From: Prototheca cutis
Taxonomy: Eukaryota; Chlorophyta; Trebouxiophyceae; Chlorellales; Chlorellaceae
Direction: 5' to 3'
Assembly (NCBI GenBank): GCA_002897115.2
Contig: BCIH01000006.1
Coordinates: 9,250 to 73,249 of the forward strand
Length of the DNA: 64,000 nucleotides
Below, piece after piece: positions 62,517 through 64,000 of the stretch (the first letter of the stretch is position 1; every line of letters starts with the position of its first letter). The notes below the pieces were generated by a model. That model was not told the origin of the DNA, ran no database searches, and saw only the letters and a program-made list of their open reading frames with translations. Both the position numbers and the translations under genes were made by a program.

Positions 62517-63841
62517 TCATTGTGTCGCCTCCTTCTCCCGAGCCTGGTCAGCATTGACTGCATCGAGAACGGGCTGGAGGTCGGCCGGCGTGTACACGCG
62601 ATAGGAGGGGCGCCCCTTTTCGTCCCTGGACAGCGTCGCCAGCTCCACCTTGTCCGGTGTCAGGTTTGTGCTGTCCATCGTCTTGCTCATCACCTTGATC
62701 ACAAGCTTGACCGCCTGGGTTATATTCATTATTTTTTTGGTGGTGGTGTGGTGAGGCAATAAATGTGTTTGAGTGGGTTATAAAAGGATCAAGCGGAGAT
62801 CAGAACAGGAAGCAAACTGCCATCGTGCAGGGCCCCTCAGGAAAGGAGGGCCAGCCCCCCCCATTCTATCCACCCACAACAAAAACCACCCAGAGCCACC
62901 TGCTCCAGATCCAGATCCTCCTCGTAATCGCCCTGCAGCACATTGGTAGCGGCTTGGTGGTTGGCGCCGATGCACGCCGCCTTCCAGCCGCCATAGTTCC
63001 CGCTGGGATCCGACTGGTACAGCTGGAACCCCCGGTGCTCGTCCCTGGTGATTGGGTGAGAAGACAGGTGGGGACATGACCATGCTGGCAGGTGATGTCA
63101 TGGAATCGCTGCATGTGTTTCTTTTCCCAATTGCATGCATTTGCTGTAAGCCCATTCACTAAAACACACCATCCGGCATAGAGCAGAGAGACGCCAAAGG
63201 GCCTGAGCCCGCCATACTGCGTGTAGCCCTGCTTGGTGTCACAGAGCGCGCGGACCAGCTGGTCCACAGGGATGGGCTCCTGGTACTGCAGCGTGTACCG
63301 CTGCGCGTTGAGCCGGCACGTATTGACCAGGATGTTGGCATCTGCTGTGATGCCAGCCACGGCGCAGGCAAGGTGGTCGTCCAGCCTGTACAGCTTCTCC
63401 AGCTTCACGCCAGCCGCATTGGTGTCCAGAAGCTGTTGAATGCGAGGTCGAAAAAGTGTTTGAATGTATGTGGTGGTGTGTGTGTGTGGGGGGGCCAAGG
63501 GGCCAAGGGGCCCACTGCAAGAGTCGCCTGCCAATCGCAGCATCCAACTCCGCACCCCACAAGCTCTACCTTGGATGTGATCTTCTTCTCTGCTGCCAGC
63601 ACCACGCCGTCCGTGGCCAGGATGCCCACGCAGGACCCGGCATTGGAGATGGCCTCCATGGCATACCTGGAAGCCGGGCACAGGGAGGGGCGATCGGCGG
63701 GCTGCCCAGCAGTATGGGCCCTCCAGTCCCCACCACCACCCTGATGAACACAATCACCCCTCCGTGCACCACTCACTCTACTTGGTACAGGCGCCCCTCG
63801 GGGCTGAATATAGTTGTGCGGCTATCATACCGTCTGGACAT
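62517..63841 (-). CDS. PSMA4: 20S proteasome subunit alpha type-4 (PSMA4 / PAC1)
   Basis: One of seven alpha-ring subunits gating the 20S core. Exons: 63841-63777, 63666-63570, 63432-63170, 63044-62900, 62714-62517. All phases close to 255 residues. The N-terminus [20 protein letters not shown] followed by VEYAMEAI is the alpha-subunit signature. Then [33 protein letters not shown] text ([13 protein letters not shown]), [32 protein letters not shown] (alpha-4 type) and [17 protein letters not shown]. The tail is charged ([11 protein letters not shown]). Alpha subunits lack catalytic Thr, as here. The start codon fits the invariant family N-terminus. Confidence 0.96.
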
Positions 63842-64000
63842 GGCGCCAGATCAGCCCTCGCCGGGGCCCCGACCTTCACCGGCGGGGAGAGTGATCACTC
63901 GCAGGCGCGAAGGGGAACAGAGTGAGCAGGCCACCGCTATGACCGTCAAACTATAGCGAGCGTGTTGAATACCAATGTGGCATTGTACACAGGGGTGATG
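63842..64000. other. Upstream region of PSMA4
   Basis: 159 bp to the window edge containing part of the proteasome gene promoter. I see no recognised element; the proteasome-box type motifs known from fungi and animals are not evident. Confidence 0.35.

Overview
The window is nuclear DNA of a GC-rich, intron-rich eukaryote, most likely a green alga (Chlorophyta; inferred). The reasons are: genes broken by many short GT-AG introns; plant-type families (UPL1/2-like HECT ligase, a DEG15 protease ending in SKL, cofactor-independent phosphoglycerate mutase, SEC6, a plant-type 2OG oxygenase); and TGTAA, the chlorophyte polyadenylation motif, shortly after several stop codons. About 35 single N bases and one N-run gap (24742-24776) show a draft assembly. 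Exon models were built by eye from conserved protein segments, splice dinucleotides and codon phase. Where every phase closes I say so.

Layout. Positions 1-17568 (minus) hold one giant HECT E3 ubiquitin ligase gene, cut at the left edge just before the catalytic-cysteine exon. Next come a mitochondrial class III CoA-transferase (18067-20809, minus) and a tail-anchored ankyrin-repeat protein (21177-24086, minus). A 1.5 kb gap region (24087-25577) carries a decayed TnpB/Fanzor-like zinc-ribbon fragment. From there genes alternate strand almost perfectly: APE2 nuclease (+), OXLD1-like mitochondrial protein (-), iPGAM (+), LEA-like protein (-), a conserved unknown protein (+), peroxisomal DEG15 (-), an ER-retained thioredoxin-fold protein ending in RDEL (+), DHX33-type helicase (+), an unknown Ser/Pro-rich protein (-), a 2OG-Fe(II) oxygenase (-), TSEN54 (+), SEC6 (-), symplekin (+) and proteasome alpha-4 (-).

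The genes are mostly housekeeping and do not form a pathway cluster: protein turnover (UPL, DEG15, PSMA4), RNA processing (TSEN54, symplekin, DHX33), DNA repair (APE2), exocytosis (SEC6), glycolysis (iPGAM) and organelle metabolism. No operon, CRISPR array, rRNA or tRNA was recognised. The most unusual signals are the TnpB/Fanzor relic, G- and GT-rich tracts lying just downstream of 5' splice sites, a perfect hairpin between two convergent genes, very short exons, and the enlarged ubiquitin ligase.
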